Source: Cuniculiplasma sp052315315 (lineage in GTDB: Archaea; Thermoplasmatota; Thermoplasmata; Thermoplasmatales; Thermoplasmataceae). From it: a stretch of 44,434 nucleotides of DNA. Of this stretch, positions 9,351 through 16,860 are shown in pieces; within the stretch, counting starts at the first letter, position 1, and every line of letters begins with the position of its first letter. The notes below the pieces were generated by a model. The model was not told the DNA's origin and searched no databases. It saw only the letters and a program-made list of their open reading frames with translations. The translations under genes and the position numbers were made by a program. Where the stretch lies: positions 1-44,434 of the forward strand of contig JBLSDE010000010.1 in NCBI GenBank assembly GCA_052315315.1, in the 5' to 3' direction.

Positions 9351-10027
9351 ATATAACCAGAAAAATGGCGAAACCAAAAAACGATGCTCCTATTTTTGTG
9401 GAGCCTGAATTCAACGAAAAAACTTACATTCGAGAGGAAAGGGACAGAGCAAAGACTACCATATTTGTCTTTCTCCTCGGTATAGGATCAGGCTTGCTGG
9501 AGGGATTTCTCCAGCTAAACGGCCTTTATTATCTGTCTGCAATTCTTCTGATATTCCTTTTATACGCACTTTTCAGAATCATAAAACTCCTTGGTCTCAG
9601 AATTCCAGAGAGGAGTTCTCATAAATTTTATATGATCATGGTGCTTCTTTTAACGTCTATTCTCTTCTGGTCAGTCGCCTTAAATCCACCAATATCCGTA
9701 AACACATCACCCTCACTGTCCCTTGAGATAATGGAAGGGGGAAAATACATACCTGTAGGACAGTCCAATGGTCAGTATATTCTACCAGTGAACCAGAGTG
9801 TATTGAATCTGAGGGATCAGATATATTTTGTACAAAATGTTACAGTATTGAAAATCACCATTCCTGATTCATCAGGTGCCACAATAATAAAGAATGACCA
9901 TCAATACGGGAACAGTGAATATATCAACATGACAGTCCAGCCTGTGGATACTCTCATTTCCCTTTCATTCTATTTGGAATCTGGAGGACGTTATTTCAAC
10001 GAAACTCAGTCGCTCTATTTCAGATAA
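9347..10027 (+). CDS. Membrane protein with extracytoplasmic C-terminal domain, unknown
   Basis: This 226-residue protein has a charged cytoplasmic N-terminus (1-37), two closely spaced hydrophobic helices (about 38-80), a third (about 94-112), and then a ~110-residue domain outside the membrane with about five N-x-S/T sequons. I recognise no enzymatic motif. The ATG overlaps the tpiA stop (ATGA), so it depends on tpiA transcription. A start at the Met seven codons in (9365) is possible. The link with tpiA may be only transcriptional. The next feature downstream is a tRNA gene. Confidence 0.75.
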   Translation: MNITRKMAKPKNDAPIFVEPEFNEKTYIREERDRAKTTIFVFLLGIGSGLLEGFLQLNGLYYLSAILLIFLLYALFRIIKLLGLRIPERSSHKFYMIMVLLLTSILFWSVALNPPISVNTSPSLSLEIMEGGKYIPVGQSNGQYILPVNQSVLNLRDQIYFVQNVTVLKITIPDSSGATIIKNDHQYGNSEYINMTVQPVDTLISLSFYLESGGRYFNETQSLYFR

Positions 10028-10078
10028 AAATGGGACAGATAAATACTCATAAATAGGAGTTAAAAATTCACCCTTAAG

Positions 10079-10153
10079 GCAGGTGTAGTGTAGTCTGGTC
10101 TAGCACGAGAGCCTTCCAAGCTTTCAACCCGGGTCCAAATCCCGGCACCTGCA
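10079..10153 (+). tRNA. tRNA-Gly (anticodon UCC)
   Basis: A 75-nt cloverleaf: acceptor stem GCAGGTG (10079-10085) pairs with CACCTGC (10146-10152), discriminator A at 10153; D stem GTGT/GCAC; anticodon stem AGAGC/GCTTT with loop CTTCCAA, anticodon TCC at 10115-10117; four-base variable region CAAC; T stem CCGGG/CCCGG. CCA is not encoded. The T loop reads TCCAAAT, so position 55, normally U (pseudouridine), is C. A TATA-like CATAAATAGG lies about 27 nt upstream (10048-10057). No intron is seen. Confidence 0.95.
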
Positions 10154-10527
10154 TGAATAAGAAAGTTTCAATCACGCCCATTGGAATTCTACCTTTTCAT
10201 ATCTCATTGCAATGATTATTGTTAATATGAATTTCCCTGCCCTGGAATCCTTTCAAAGTATTCTTATAATTAACTTCCAATAATTGATAATGTGAATTCC
10301 ATCATTGTATTCCTTATATTTTCACATATCCTCTTCCTGAAATCTCTTTTAAAATCCAAATAGATTATTCAAGGGCTAACCAATATGTTTCTTACGGCAA
10401 TTCATAAATTTATCTGTAGTTGCTGTTCTCACTTCATTTTTTCACGAAGTTCAGTAGACTATTTTTGAAGGATACACCATTGAACCACGGTCATTTCAAT
10501 ATTCTACTTTGAACTAACCTGAGAAAG
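10154..10527 (+). other. AT-rich intergenic stretch without recognised gene
   Basis: About 370 nt between the tRNA and the DUF1059 gene. All six frames are broken by stops, and I see no RNA fold, repeat or transposon end that I could defend. It may hold decayed DNA. Confidence 0.4.
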
Positions 10528-10537
10528 ATTTAATATT
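10528..10537 (+). promoter_or_regulatory. TATA-like box for the DUF1059 gene
   Basis: ATTTAATATT-like sequence (with purine-rich GAAAG just before) is centred about 25 nt ahead of the GTG at 10557, consistent with a leaderless transcript starting at the GTG. Confidence 0.4.
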
Positions 10538-10556
10538 AATGTAATATTGAATACAT

Positions 10557-10748
10557 GTGTCAATCTATAGGTTTATATGCAAATTAGAGGGGAAACCCTG
10601 TGACTACACGATTTACGGAGGTAGCAGAGAGGAGATCGAGAATAAGGCAAGAGCACACGCAGAGAGATTTCATTCCATGAATAATGCAAAATCCATGGAC
10701 GATCTTGTAATAAAATCTATTGAGGAAGTGGAAGATTATAGTGATTAA
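10557..10748 (+). CDS. Small DUF1059-family protein
   Basis: A 63-residue soluble protein starting with GTG. 'YRFICKLEGKPCDYTIYGGSREEIENKAR' spread over residues 4-32, followed by 'HAERFHSM', matches the DUF1059 pattern: a Cys near the N-terminus, a second Cys within the first 15 residues, then a helix ending in H-A-x-x-x-H. Members have been annotated as small metal-binding proteins because of the Cys and His residues, but no activity is established. It is a single-gene unit by its own TATA-like box and the >300-nt gap to the ribosomal operon. Confidence 0.75.
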   Translation: MSIYRFICKLEGKPCDYTIYGGSREEIENKARAHAERFHSMNNAKSMDDLVIKSIEEVEDYSD

Positions 10749-10967
10749 TTAATATTATTTTCATTGAATTAATAACTGGGGGCAGTTCAACTAAAAATAT
10801 TCAATTTAAAAGTTAAAATTATGAAAGATTCATAGGTCTCTTTGAACACATATGACAAAAAATGTTTAATTTATTGCATTGACTGATTTAATATGAAACT
10901 CAAGCATTTTCCTTGAATCTTTCAAAAATTGACTTTACCACATGGCAGGGAAATTGCATTTTCAAAT

Positions 10968-10982
10968 AAAGGTTTAAATAGG
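10968..10982 (+). promoter_or_regulatory. BRE/TATA promoter of the ribosomal super-operon
   Basis: AAAGGTTTAAATAGG combines a purine-rich BRE-like start with a TATA-like TTTAAATA. With the usual 25-nt spacing, transcription would start near 11000-11005, about 100 nt before the L3 start codon. The 200 nt upstream (10749-10967) are AT-rich and hold no recognised gene. Confidence 0.5.
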
Positions 10983-11004
10983 CTCGTATATTAACGTGAA
11001 GAAT

Positions 11005-11106
11005 AAAGACCATACACCCATGGCAATGCATATGCATCCATAGGTCGTGTCTCAGAATATGTAAATTGTGAGCACGTACAGGTGTAACGGTAAAAGGTGA
11101 AATAAT
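11005..11106 (+). promoter_or_regulatory. Long 5' leader of the ribosomal operon with mini-ORF and palindrome
   Basis: Unlike the other units here, the L3 gene appears to have a ~100-nt leader. It contains a seven-codon ORF at 11020-11043 (Met-Ala-Met-His-Met-His-Pro-stop) and, inside it, the perfect 12-bp palindrome ATGCATATGCAT at 11026-11037. The L3 start is preceded by AAAGGTGA (11093-11100). Leaders of this kind can carry r-protein autoregulatory sites, but no known target structure was recognised; the role is inference. Confidence 0.35.
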
Positions 11107-12096
11107 ATGGCGACGCCGCATCACCCCAGAAGGGGTTCGTTAGGATACTATCATAGGAAGAGGAAGCCCGGTCTAAAATCTACCATACGCAGCTGGCCTG
11201 AAATTGAGGGAAATCCAAAGATTCAGTCCTTTGCTGGATATAAGGTTGGAATGACTCATATCGAAATGGTGGACTACAGAAAAAACAGCACTACTGCCGG
11301 AAGGAGCATAATGGCAGCTGTTACCATACTGGAAGTTCCGCCGGCCAAAGTCATTGCCCTCAGAACATACAGAGAAACGGAGGACGGACTGAAGGTTTCA
11401 TACGAGAAGTGGGCTGATAATCTGGACAAGGAAATTTACGAAGTATTACCAGAGGCAAAGAAGAGAGAAGAGAAGGCAGTTCCATCAGATATTGCTGAGG
11501 TTAGAGTTTTGTTAATGCTCAGGCCGAATCTCTTGACTGGTGTGCCAAAGAAGATACCGGATATCTTTGAGGCAAGAATTGGCGGTTCCACAATAGATGC
11601 CAGATTGAAGTATGCGCAGGAAAAGCTTGGAAAGGATATTGAGTTCTCAGATTTTTCAAAAGCCGGTAATTTTGTTGATGTTATTTCTGTTACAAAGGGA
11701 AAAGGTTTCACTGGTCACGTAGAGAGATTTGGTGTAAAACTTCTCCCGAGAAAGAACAGGAAACACAGGAGAATGATTGGTACCCTTGGACCATGGCATC
11801 CAGACTGGATCAGATGGCAGGTTCCACAGGCCGGTCAGATGGGGGCACATCAGAGAACACAGCATAATATGAGGATCATAAAATATGCAAAGTCTCAGGG
11901 AGAGGATGATATCAATGTTAAGGGCGGATTTGTCAATTACGGTCTGGTGAGGACAAATTACGTTTTGATTCACGGTTCAGTTCCAGGGCCAGTCAAAAGG
12001 CTTGTAAAATTAAGAGATCCGGCAAGACAAAAGTCACCATCGGTGGAGAATTTGCAGATTTCCTATATTTCAAGAGAATCAAAGCAGGGTGATTAA
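11107..12096 (+). CDS. rpl3: Large-subunit ribosomal protein L3 (uL3)
   Basis: First gene of the S10/spc-type cluster. The 329-residue protein is of archaeal/eukaryotic length and opens with 'HHPRRGSLGYYHRKR', followed by 'FAGYKVGMTH', the conserved uL3 start. The 'GHVERFGVKLLPRKN' and 'HRRMIGTLGPWHP' regions (about 200-235) form the extension that reaches towards the peptidyl-transferase centre. uL3 is an early-binding organiser of the 23S rRNA 3' domain. A GGTGA-type site precedes the ATG. Confidence 0.98.
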   Translation: MATPHHPRRGSLGYYHRKRKPGLKSTIRSWPEIEGNPKIQSFAGYKVGMTHIEMVDYRKNSTTAGRSIMAAVTILEVPPAKVIALRTYRETEDGLKVSYEKWADNLDKEIYEVLPEAKKREEKAVPSDIAEVRVLLMLRPNLLTGVPKKIPDIFEARIGGSTIDARLKYAQEKLGKDIEFSDFSKAGNFVDVISVTKGKGFTGHVERFGVKLLPRKNRKHRRMIGTLGPWHPDWIRWQVPQAGQMGAHQRTQHNMRIIKYAKSQGEDDINVKGGFVNYGLVRTNYVLIHGSVPGPVKRLVKLRDPARQKSPSVENLQISYISRESKQGD

Positions 12097-12098
12097 AA

Positions 12099-12857
12099 AT
12101 GAAGGCAGTTGTTTATTCAATTGACGGTGAAAGCAAGGGAGAAATAGATCTTCCCGAAGTATTTTCAAATGAAATCAGAGAGGATATTCTGAAAAAAGCT
12201 TTCAGAATCATATCACTTTCATACAGGCATCCCTACGGCTCGTCTCCAAGTGCAGGTATGAGGAGAGTGGGGCACACATCAAGGCCTGGGATGGGAATTT
12301 CAAGAATGCCCAGAGTATCAGGAAGTTCAAGGGCAGTGGAACTGGGAAGCACAAAGGGTGGAAGGAGTCCTCACTCACCCAGGTCAAGTAAGAACCTTGT
12401 TCTTCATATAAACAAGAGGGAGAAGGCAATTGCGTGGAGAAGTGCAGTTGCCATGACCGCAAACAAAGATCTTGTAAGAAAGAGAGGTCATCAGTTTTCA
12501 GAGGAACTAAAGTTGCCTGTTGTTGTTGAGGATAAGATCAACGAAATCGTTAAGGCGAAGGACGCCAAACAATTCCTAGAGAATCTTGGTGTATGGGATG
12601 ATATTGAAAGAGCAAAGGAAAAGACAAAAATAAGGGCAGGAAGAGGAAAGATGAGAAACAGAAGATACCGAACACCGAAGAGCATTCTAATAGTTACTAC
12701 AAGTCCTCTTAGCCTTAAAGCCTTCAAATCTCTGCCTGGGGTGGATATTGCCTATTCAAAAAATATTTCAATATCAAAACTCGCACCGGGTGGTCAGGGA
12801 GGAAGGCTTGTGATATACACAGAGACTTCGATAAAGGATATGGCGGGTGAGAACTGA
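12099..12857 (+). CDS. rpl4: Large-subunit ribosomal protein L4 (uL4)
   Basis: 252 residues, archaeal/eukaryotic type. The long loop that lines the exit tunnel is seen as 'RHPYGSSPSAGMRRVGHTSRPG' region (about 43-65) and 'STKGGRSPHSPRSS' (about 83-97). Two nucleotides after L3, with GGGTGAT as ribosome binding site. In bacteria L4 represses its own operon; whether the long leader upstream serves this here is unknown. Confidence 0.97.
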   Translation: MKAVVYSIDGESKGEIDLPEVFSNEIREDILKKAFRIISLSYRHPYGSSPSAGMRRVGHTSRPGMGISRMPRVSGSSRAVELGSTKGGRSPHSPRSSKNLVLHINKREKAIAWRSAVAMTANKDLVRKRGHQFSEELKLPVVVEDKINEIVKAKDAKQFLENLGVWDDIERAKEKTKIRAGRGKMRNRRYRTPKSILIVTTSPLSLKAFKSLPGVDIAYSKNISISKLAPGGQGGRLVIYTETSIKDMAGEN

Positions 12858-13105
12858 TGGATTATATTATATCTCCTGTGGCGACAGAAAAGACAATGCT
12901 AAATGGCCAGAAGGAAAACAAACTGACTTTTATTGTCAGAAAGGAGGCCAAGAAGGAAAATGTTGCCAATGAGGTTGAGGAAAAGTTTAATGTTAAGGTG
13001 ACGAAGGTAAACATATTAAGAACAAAGAGAGGAAAGAAAGCCATCGTGACTCTTGACGAGGCATACAATGCAGAGGAAATTGGAGAGAGAATTGGCATAT
13101 ATTGA
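12857..13105 (+). CDS. rpl23: Large-subunit ribosomal protein L23 (uL23)
   Basis: 82 residues, the usual archaeal length. 'SPVATEKTM' at the N-terminus and 'VTKVNILRTKRGKKA' in the middle are typical of uL23. It sits at the tunnel exit where SRP and the Sec translocon dock. Its ATG overlaps the L4 stop by one base. Confidence 0.96.
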   Translation: MDYIISPVATEKTMLNGQKENKLTFIVRKEAKKENVANEVEEKFNVKVTKVNILRTKRGKKAIVTLDEAYNAEEIGERIGIY

Positions 13106-13114
13106 GGTGAATGA

Positions 13115-13810
13115 ATGGGTAAGCGAATAATTACGCAGAGAAGGGGAAAGGGTGGCATGGTATATCAAAGTCCAAGCCACAGACATCTGAGCCCTATGAG
13201 AATACCTGCTGATGGAATGTACAAGGTAAAGGATATTGTACACGCACCCGGCAGAAACTCCCCTGTTTTGGTCCTGAGGGATGAAGAGGGAAGGGAGACC
13301 TACCAGATAGCATTTAATGGTGCTTACGTGGATCAGAGTGTCAGAATAGGGAGGGTTGAAAATCCGAAATCTGGAGATTCAACATATCTAGGACTAATTC
13401 CTGACGGTTCTTTTGTATATAACATAGAGACCGTTCCAGGGGATGGAGGAAAACTGTGCAGAACAGCCGGTGCAGCCTCGCAGGTAATAAGTCACGGTGA
13501 TCTGGTTTCAATCAAATTACCATCAGGTGCCATAAAGAATCTGAATCCCCAATGCAGGGCAACAGTTGGATATGTTGCAGGTACAGGAGCAAAAGACATT
13601 CCTGTTTTGAAGGCAGGAAGAAAGGTTCACTACATGCAGAGCAGAGCAAAGAGACCATTCTCAGTGAGGGGAGTTGCAATGAATGCAATCAATCATCCAC
13701 ATGGAGGCGGAAATCATCAGCATGTTGGAAGGCCAAGTACAGTGGGAAGGGGTACGCCACCTGGTAGAAAGGTAGGAAGATTATCACCACAGAGGAGGAA
13801 GGTTAAATGA
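13115..13810 (+). CDS. rpl2: Large-subunit ribosomal protein L2 (uL2)
   Basis: 231 residues, archaeal length. 'MGKRIITQRRGKGGMVY' start and 'RGVAMNAINHPHGGG' (about 187-201, including the conserved His needed near the peptidyl-transferase centre) identify it. GAGGTGAATGA before the ATG serves as ribosome binding site. An ATG four bases upstream is out of frame. Confidence 0.98.
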   Translation: MGKRIITQRRGKGGMVYQSPSHRHLSPMRIPADGMYKVKDIVHAPGRNSPVLVLRDEEGRETYQIAFNGAYVDQSVRIGRVENPKSGDSTYLGLIPDGSFVYNIETVPGDGGKLCRTAGAASQVISHGDLVSIKLPSGAIKNLNPQCRATVGYVAGTGAKDIPVLKAGRKVHYMQSRAKRPFSVRGVAMNAINHPHGGGNHQHVGRPSTVGRGTPPGRKVGRLSPQRRKVK

Positions 13811-14262
13811 CCACAAATAGACAGGCATCAGCAAAATCCATAAGGAGAAGATCAAGAAAGTCACAGAAAGTGGCGATGGGAAGATCCAAGGAGTTCAGGT
13901 ACAAAGGTTTCACCCTTGAAGAACTCCAGAAGATGGACAAGGAAAAGCTTATGGAGATACTCCCGGCGAGAGCAAGAAGGAGTCTCAAAAGAGAAATGAG
14001 TCCGGACCAGAAAATACTCGTAAGAAGACTGGGAAAGAGTAACAAGGAATTGAAGACTCATGTGAGGGACCTCATAATTTTACCCAGATATGTGGGAAAG
14101 ATCATACAGGTACACAATGGGAACGGGTACGTTAAGTTCGAAATAAAACCTGAAATGATTGGTCACTACCTTGGAGAATTTGCTCTCACAAGAAAAGAGG
14201 TAAAGCATTCAGGTCCCGGTGTAGGTGCTACAAGATCATCAAAGTTCATGCCGTTGAAGTGA
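13807..14262 (+). CDS. rps19: Small-subunit ribosomal protein S19 (uS19)
   Basis: 151 residues. The N-terminal ~60 residues are the archaeal/eukaryotic basic extension ('FRYKGFTLEELQKMDKEKL'); the core follows, ending in 'GHYLGEFALTRKEVKHSGPG', the uS19 signature. It binds 16S rRNA in the head of the small subunit. ATGA overlap with L2. Confidence 0.97.
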   Translation: MTTNRQASAKSIRRRSRKSQKVAMGRSKEFRYKGFTLEELQKMDKEKLMEILPARARRSLKREMSPDQKILVRRLGKSNKELKTHVRDLIILPRYVGKIIQVHNGNGYVKFEIKPEMIGHYLGEFALTRKEVKHSGPGVGATRSSKFMPLK

Positions 14263-14268
14263 TGTAAA

Positions 14269-14718
14269 ATGAAAGGATACTCAATAGAAAATATACCGGA
14301 AAAATCTGCAAAAGCCATGAAGAAGGGTTGTAACATATCTCCTAAGGACGCAGTAAATATAGCACACAACATAAGAGGTATGGATCTGAATAAGGCCATA
14401 GATTTTCTCAACAGGGTCATAAAGAAGGAGCAGCCCGTAAGATACTTCAGGTACCTTGATTCAGTTTCCCACAGGAAGGGATCAGGTCCCGGAAGATATC
14501 CGGTTAAGGCCTGTGAGCATTTCATCCAGCTGCTGGAAAATGCACAGGCAAATGCCGAATTTAAAGGGTTGGACTCAGACAATATGAAAATAATATACAT
14601 AAGTGCAGATAAGGGAATGATGCTAAAGCGTTTCATGCCAAAAGCCTACGGAAGGGCAGGGGCCAACAACAGAGATCTTGTTAATCTTTCTGTTGTAGTT
14701 GAGGAGGTGGAACAGTGA
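14269..14718 (+). CDS. rpl22: Large-subunit ribosomal protein L22 (uL22)
   Basis: 149 residues. 'ISPKDAVNIAHNIRGMDLNKAI' region (about 24-45) and 'RAGANNRDLVNLSVVVEE' near the C-terminus (the tunnel-lining hairpin and following strand) are typical of archaeal uL22. It starts six nucleotides after S19. Confidence 0.97.
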   Translation: MKGYSIENIPEKSAKAMKKGCNISPKDAVNIAHNIRGMDLNKAIDFLNRVIKKEQPVRYFRYLDSVSHRKGSGPGRYPVKACEHFIQLLENAQANAEFKGLDSDNMKIIYISADKGMMLKRFMPKAYGRAGANNRDLVNLSVVVEEVEQ

Positions 14719-15380
14719 AGGAGAGAAAATTCATAAATGAAAATATTAAGAGGCTCCTGGTTACTGAATACATAAAGAGGGAGACTGATAGTGCTGGATT
14801 TGGTGGCATAGAGATGAAGAGAAATCTCCTTGACACCTCCATAAGATTGGTGGTTAACAAACCTGGTCTCGTGATTGGAAGAAGAGGATCAAAGGTCCAG
14901 GAGATAGAGGAAACCCTGAAGAGAAAGTACAAGATAGAAGGTCCAAGAATAGAGGTAATGGAGGTCAAAGATCCAGATTTAAATCCTCAGATCGTCTCAA
15001 AGAAAGTGGCCATGTCCCTTGAAAAGGGATGGGCATACAGGAAGGCTGGAAATACGGCTCTAAGAAGAATCATTGAGAGCGATGCAAGAGGCGTCATGAT
15101 AAAGATCGGTGGAAAAATTTCAGGAGAAAGGGCAAGAACACAGAAATTTTTCTACGGCTCGATTAAATATTCAGGTGAGCCTGCAAGATCAGGAATAGAG
15201 TACGGCTTTGCAACAGCAAAGTTAAAACTGGGTATAATAGGGGTATCTGTTAGGATACTGAATAAAAAATACAAGCTCCCGGACGATATAATAGTCAAAA
15301 AGGAGTTATTGGGGAAACAGGAGGAAGTAGATAATGGCAGAGTTGAAAGCGAGCAAATTGAGAGAAATGAGCAGAACTGA
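14715..15380 (+). CDS. rps3: Small-subunit ribosomal protein S3 (uS3)
   Basis: 221 residues with the KH type-II RNA-binding motif 'GLVIGRRGSKVQEIE' (about 53-67) and the conserved C-terminal domain 'GVMIKIGGKISGERAR' (about 131-146). It lines the mRNA entry channel. It starts at a GTG overlapping the L22 stop (GTGA). The C-terminal 15 residues ('NGRVESEQIERNEQN') are encoded in the region shared, in another frame, with the L29 start; they are charged and probably disordered. Confidence 0.97.
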   Translation: MKERKFINENIKRLLVTEYIKRETDSAGFGGIEMKRNLLDTSIRLVVNKPGLVIGRRGSKVQEIEETLKRKYKIEGPRIEVMEVKDPDLNPQIVSKKVAMSLEKGWAYRKAGNTALRRIIESDARGVMIKIGGKISGERARTQKFFYGSIKYSGEPARSGIEYGFATAKLKLGIIGVSVRILNKKYKLPDDIIVKKELLGKQEEVDNGRVESEQIERNEQN

Positions 15381-15540
15381 GAGGGACGACAAGCTAAAGG
15401 AACTGAAGGAATCCCTCCTCAGGCAGAGAGCGAGCGTTGCAATGGGGGGAGCGCCTCTAAATCCTGGTCTTATAAGATCCATAAGGAGACAGATAGCCAG
15501 GATAGAAACGCTCAACCATCTGGAGGAAATAAAAAGATGA
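15334..15540 (+). CDS. rpl29: Large-subunit ribosomal protein L29 (uL29)
   Basis: 68 residues forming a helical hairpin: 'LKASKLREMSRTERDDKL' then 'RQRASVAMGGAPLNPGLI' then 'IRRQIARIETL'. The ATG at 15334 is chosen because the 'K-LREMS' stretch before the internal Met is conserved in uL29. This makes a 47-nt out-of-frame overlap with the S3 gene. A start at the ATG 15367 would remove most of that overlap but cut into the conserved helix. uL29 binds at the tunnel exit near uL23. Confidence 0.94.
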   Translation: MAELKASKLREMSRTERDDKLKELKESLLRQRASVAMGGAPLNPGLIRSIRRQIARIETLNHLEEIKR

Positions 15541-15839
15541 AAGATAAGAACTTTACAGGAATACCTAAGGAATTACAGCCATGGGACGGTTTTACCAGGG
15601 ACACTCAGGCGGTGAAAATAACCGTAGATAAGAGGAGATACGGAAAAAACGTAACCATTATAGAAGGGATCGATCCAAAGTCGGAGAATATTGATGATAT
15701 TGCAAAGACCCTCAAAAAGAAGGTTGCATCTGGAGGAACTGTAAAGGATGGTAAAACCATTGAACTTCAAGGGGACCACAGGGATTCTGTGAAGAAATAT
15801 CTTGAAGAGATGGGATTCAGAACGGAGGTTGTAGGTTAA
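15537..15839 (+). CDS. Translation initiation factor aIF1 (SUI1 family)
   Basis: 100 residues, a SUI1-domain protein. 'KITVDKRRYGKNVTIIEGID' region (about 25-44) and 'LKKKVASGGTVKDGKTIELQGDH' region (about 56-78) are the conserved SUI1 core, with the G-G-T-V-K and Q-G-D-H elements. aIF1 binds the small subunit near the P site and increases start-codon fidelity. Its position between L29 and the RNase P subunit is normal for euryarchaea. ATGA overlap with L29. Confidence 0.95.
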   Translation: MKDKNFTGIPKELQPWDGFTRDTQAVKITVDKRRYGKNVTIIEGIDPKSENIDDIAKTLKKKVASGGTVKDGKTIELQGDHRDSVKKYLEEMGFRTEVVG

Positions 15840-16126
15840 TGTCTGAACTCGTCGCTGGGGAATTTCTCGGAAGAAGAATAACGGTGATGGAATCTACGAA
15901 TCCCACCGTACAAAAAATGTCTGGATATGTTCTCAACGAGACAAAGAACATGTTTATAATTGACGTGAAGGGAAGGGAGATCAAGATTCCAAAATCCATA
16001 TGCCGTTTTTCCATTGACATGGGCTCCGAGAAACTTGTCATCGACGGGAAATTCATATGCTACAGGCCGGAAAACAGAATTAAGGAATTGAGAAGAATCA
16101 CGAAGAATATCAGGAAGGTGAAATGA
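15839..16126 (+). CDS. rnp1: RNase P protein subunit Rpp29/Pop4 (component 1)
   Basis: 95 residues, an Sm-like beta-barrel: 'EFLGRRITVMESTNPTVQ' then 'GYVLNETKNMFII' then 'IPKSICRFSI', the order seen in archaeal Rpp29. It binds the specificity side of RNase P RNA together with Rpp21 and helps 5' processing of pre-tRNA. It overlaps the aIF1 stop by one base, and the next gene starts directly after its stop. Confidence 0.92.
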   Translation: MSELVAGEFLGRRITVMESTNPTVQKMSGYVLNETKNMFIIDVKGREIKIPKSICRFSIDMGSEKLVIDGKFICYRPENRIKELRRITKNIRKVK

Positions 16127-16453
16127 TTGTCCAGGAATATTGGTATAGATGTAGAGGCACCCGAAAAGGAGTGCAACGATAAAAAATGTCCATTCCACTC
16201 CAATCTAAGTGTAAGGGGAGGAATAACAAGGGTCAAGGTTGTCTCAACAGCAATGGTTAACAGCGCTGTTGTGCAGAGAGAATTCAGAAGATTTAACAAA
16301 AAGTACGAGAGATATGAGCGATCAATTGCAAGATATCACGTACATCTGCCTCAGTGCATTGATGTGAATGAGGGGGATGAAGTGCTTATTGCTGAATGCA
16401 GGAAGATTGCCAAAACAGTTTCTCATGTTATAGTCGGGAAGGTGAAGAAATGA
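16127..16453 (+). CDS. rps17: Small-subunit ribosomal protein S17 (uS17), TTG start
   Basis: 108 residues of archaeal/eukaryotic type: 'CPFHSNLSVRGG' then 'VVSTAMVNSAVVQREF' and 'YHVHLPQCIDVNEGDEV' then 'AECRKIAKTVSHVI'. The start must be TTG at 16127, directly after the Rpp29 stop: GGAAGGTGA lies 5 nt before it, and the only nearby ATG (16123) is out of frame and soon stops. uS17 binds helix 11 of 16S rRNA. Confidence 0.95.
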   Translation: MSRNIGIDVEAPEKECNDKKCPFHSNLSVRGGITRVKVVSTAMVNSAVVQREFRRFNKKYERYERSIARYHVHLPQCIDVNEGDEVLIAECRKIAKTVSHVIVGKVKK

Positions 16454-16848
16454 AGGGTATAGCAGGAAGACAGAGCAGAGGTCTCCCACTTGGAGCCAGG
16501 ATACCTTGTGCAGACAATAGTGGTGCAAAGGTGATCAGTCTCATAGATGTAAAGGCCTATCACGGAGTTGCAAGCAGAGTACCATCTGCTGGTGTAGGCG
16601 ATCTATTTATAGCAAGCGTCAAAAAAGGTGGTCCTGAAATGAGAGCCAAGGTTGTCTATGCAGTCATTATTAGACAGAAGAGACCATTCAGAAGGGCAGA
16701 CGGTTCCATTATTTCCTTTGAAGAAAATGCTGCTGTTCTTGTAACACCTGAAGGAGAGGTAAGAGGATCGGAAATTAAAGGTCCGGTAGCAAGAGAGGCT
16801 GCCGAAAGATGGCCAAGAATTGCGGCCATAGCTTCCACCATAGTGTAG
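16450..16848 (+). CDS. rpl14: Large-subunit ribosomal protein L14 (uL14)
   Basis: 132 residues from the ATG at 16450, which overlaps the S17 stop (ATGA). 'IPCADNSGAKVISLIDV' and 'AVIIRQKRPFRRADGSII' then 'NAAVLVTPEGEVRGSEIKGPV' are hallmark uL14 stretches. It contributes to the subunit interface. A longer open frame upstream runs inside S17 and is not used. Confidence 0.97.
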   Translation: MKGIAGRQSRGLPLGARIPCADNSGAKVISLIDVKAYHGVASRVPSAGVGDLFIASVKKGGPEMRAKVVYAVIIRQKRPFRRADGSIISFEENAAVLVTPEGEVRGSEIKGPVAREAAERWPRIAAIASTIV

Positions 16849-16860
16849 GGTGAAGAGAAA

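Noticed and set aside
10154..10556. Possible structured RNA (RNase P RNA or SRP RNA) in the gap after the tRNA
   Set aside because: Too AT-rich and lacking the conserved helices; no match to the known core motifs.
10900..11124. A 74-codon minus-strand frame across the ribosomal leader
   Set aside because: It overlaps the promoter and L3 start, is rich in His and Met only because of the palindromic leader, and has no ribosome binding site.
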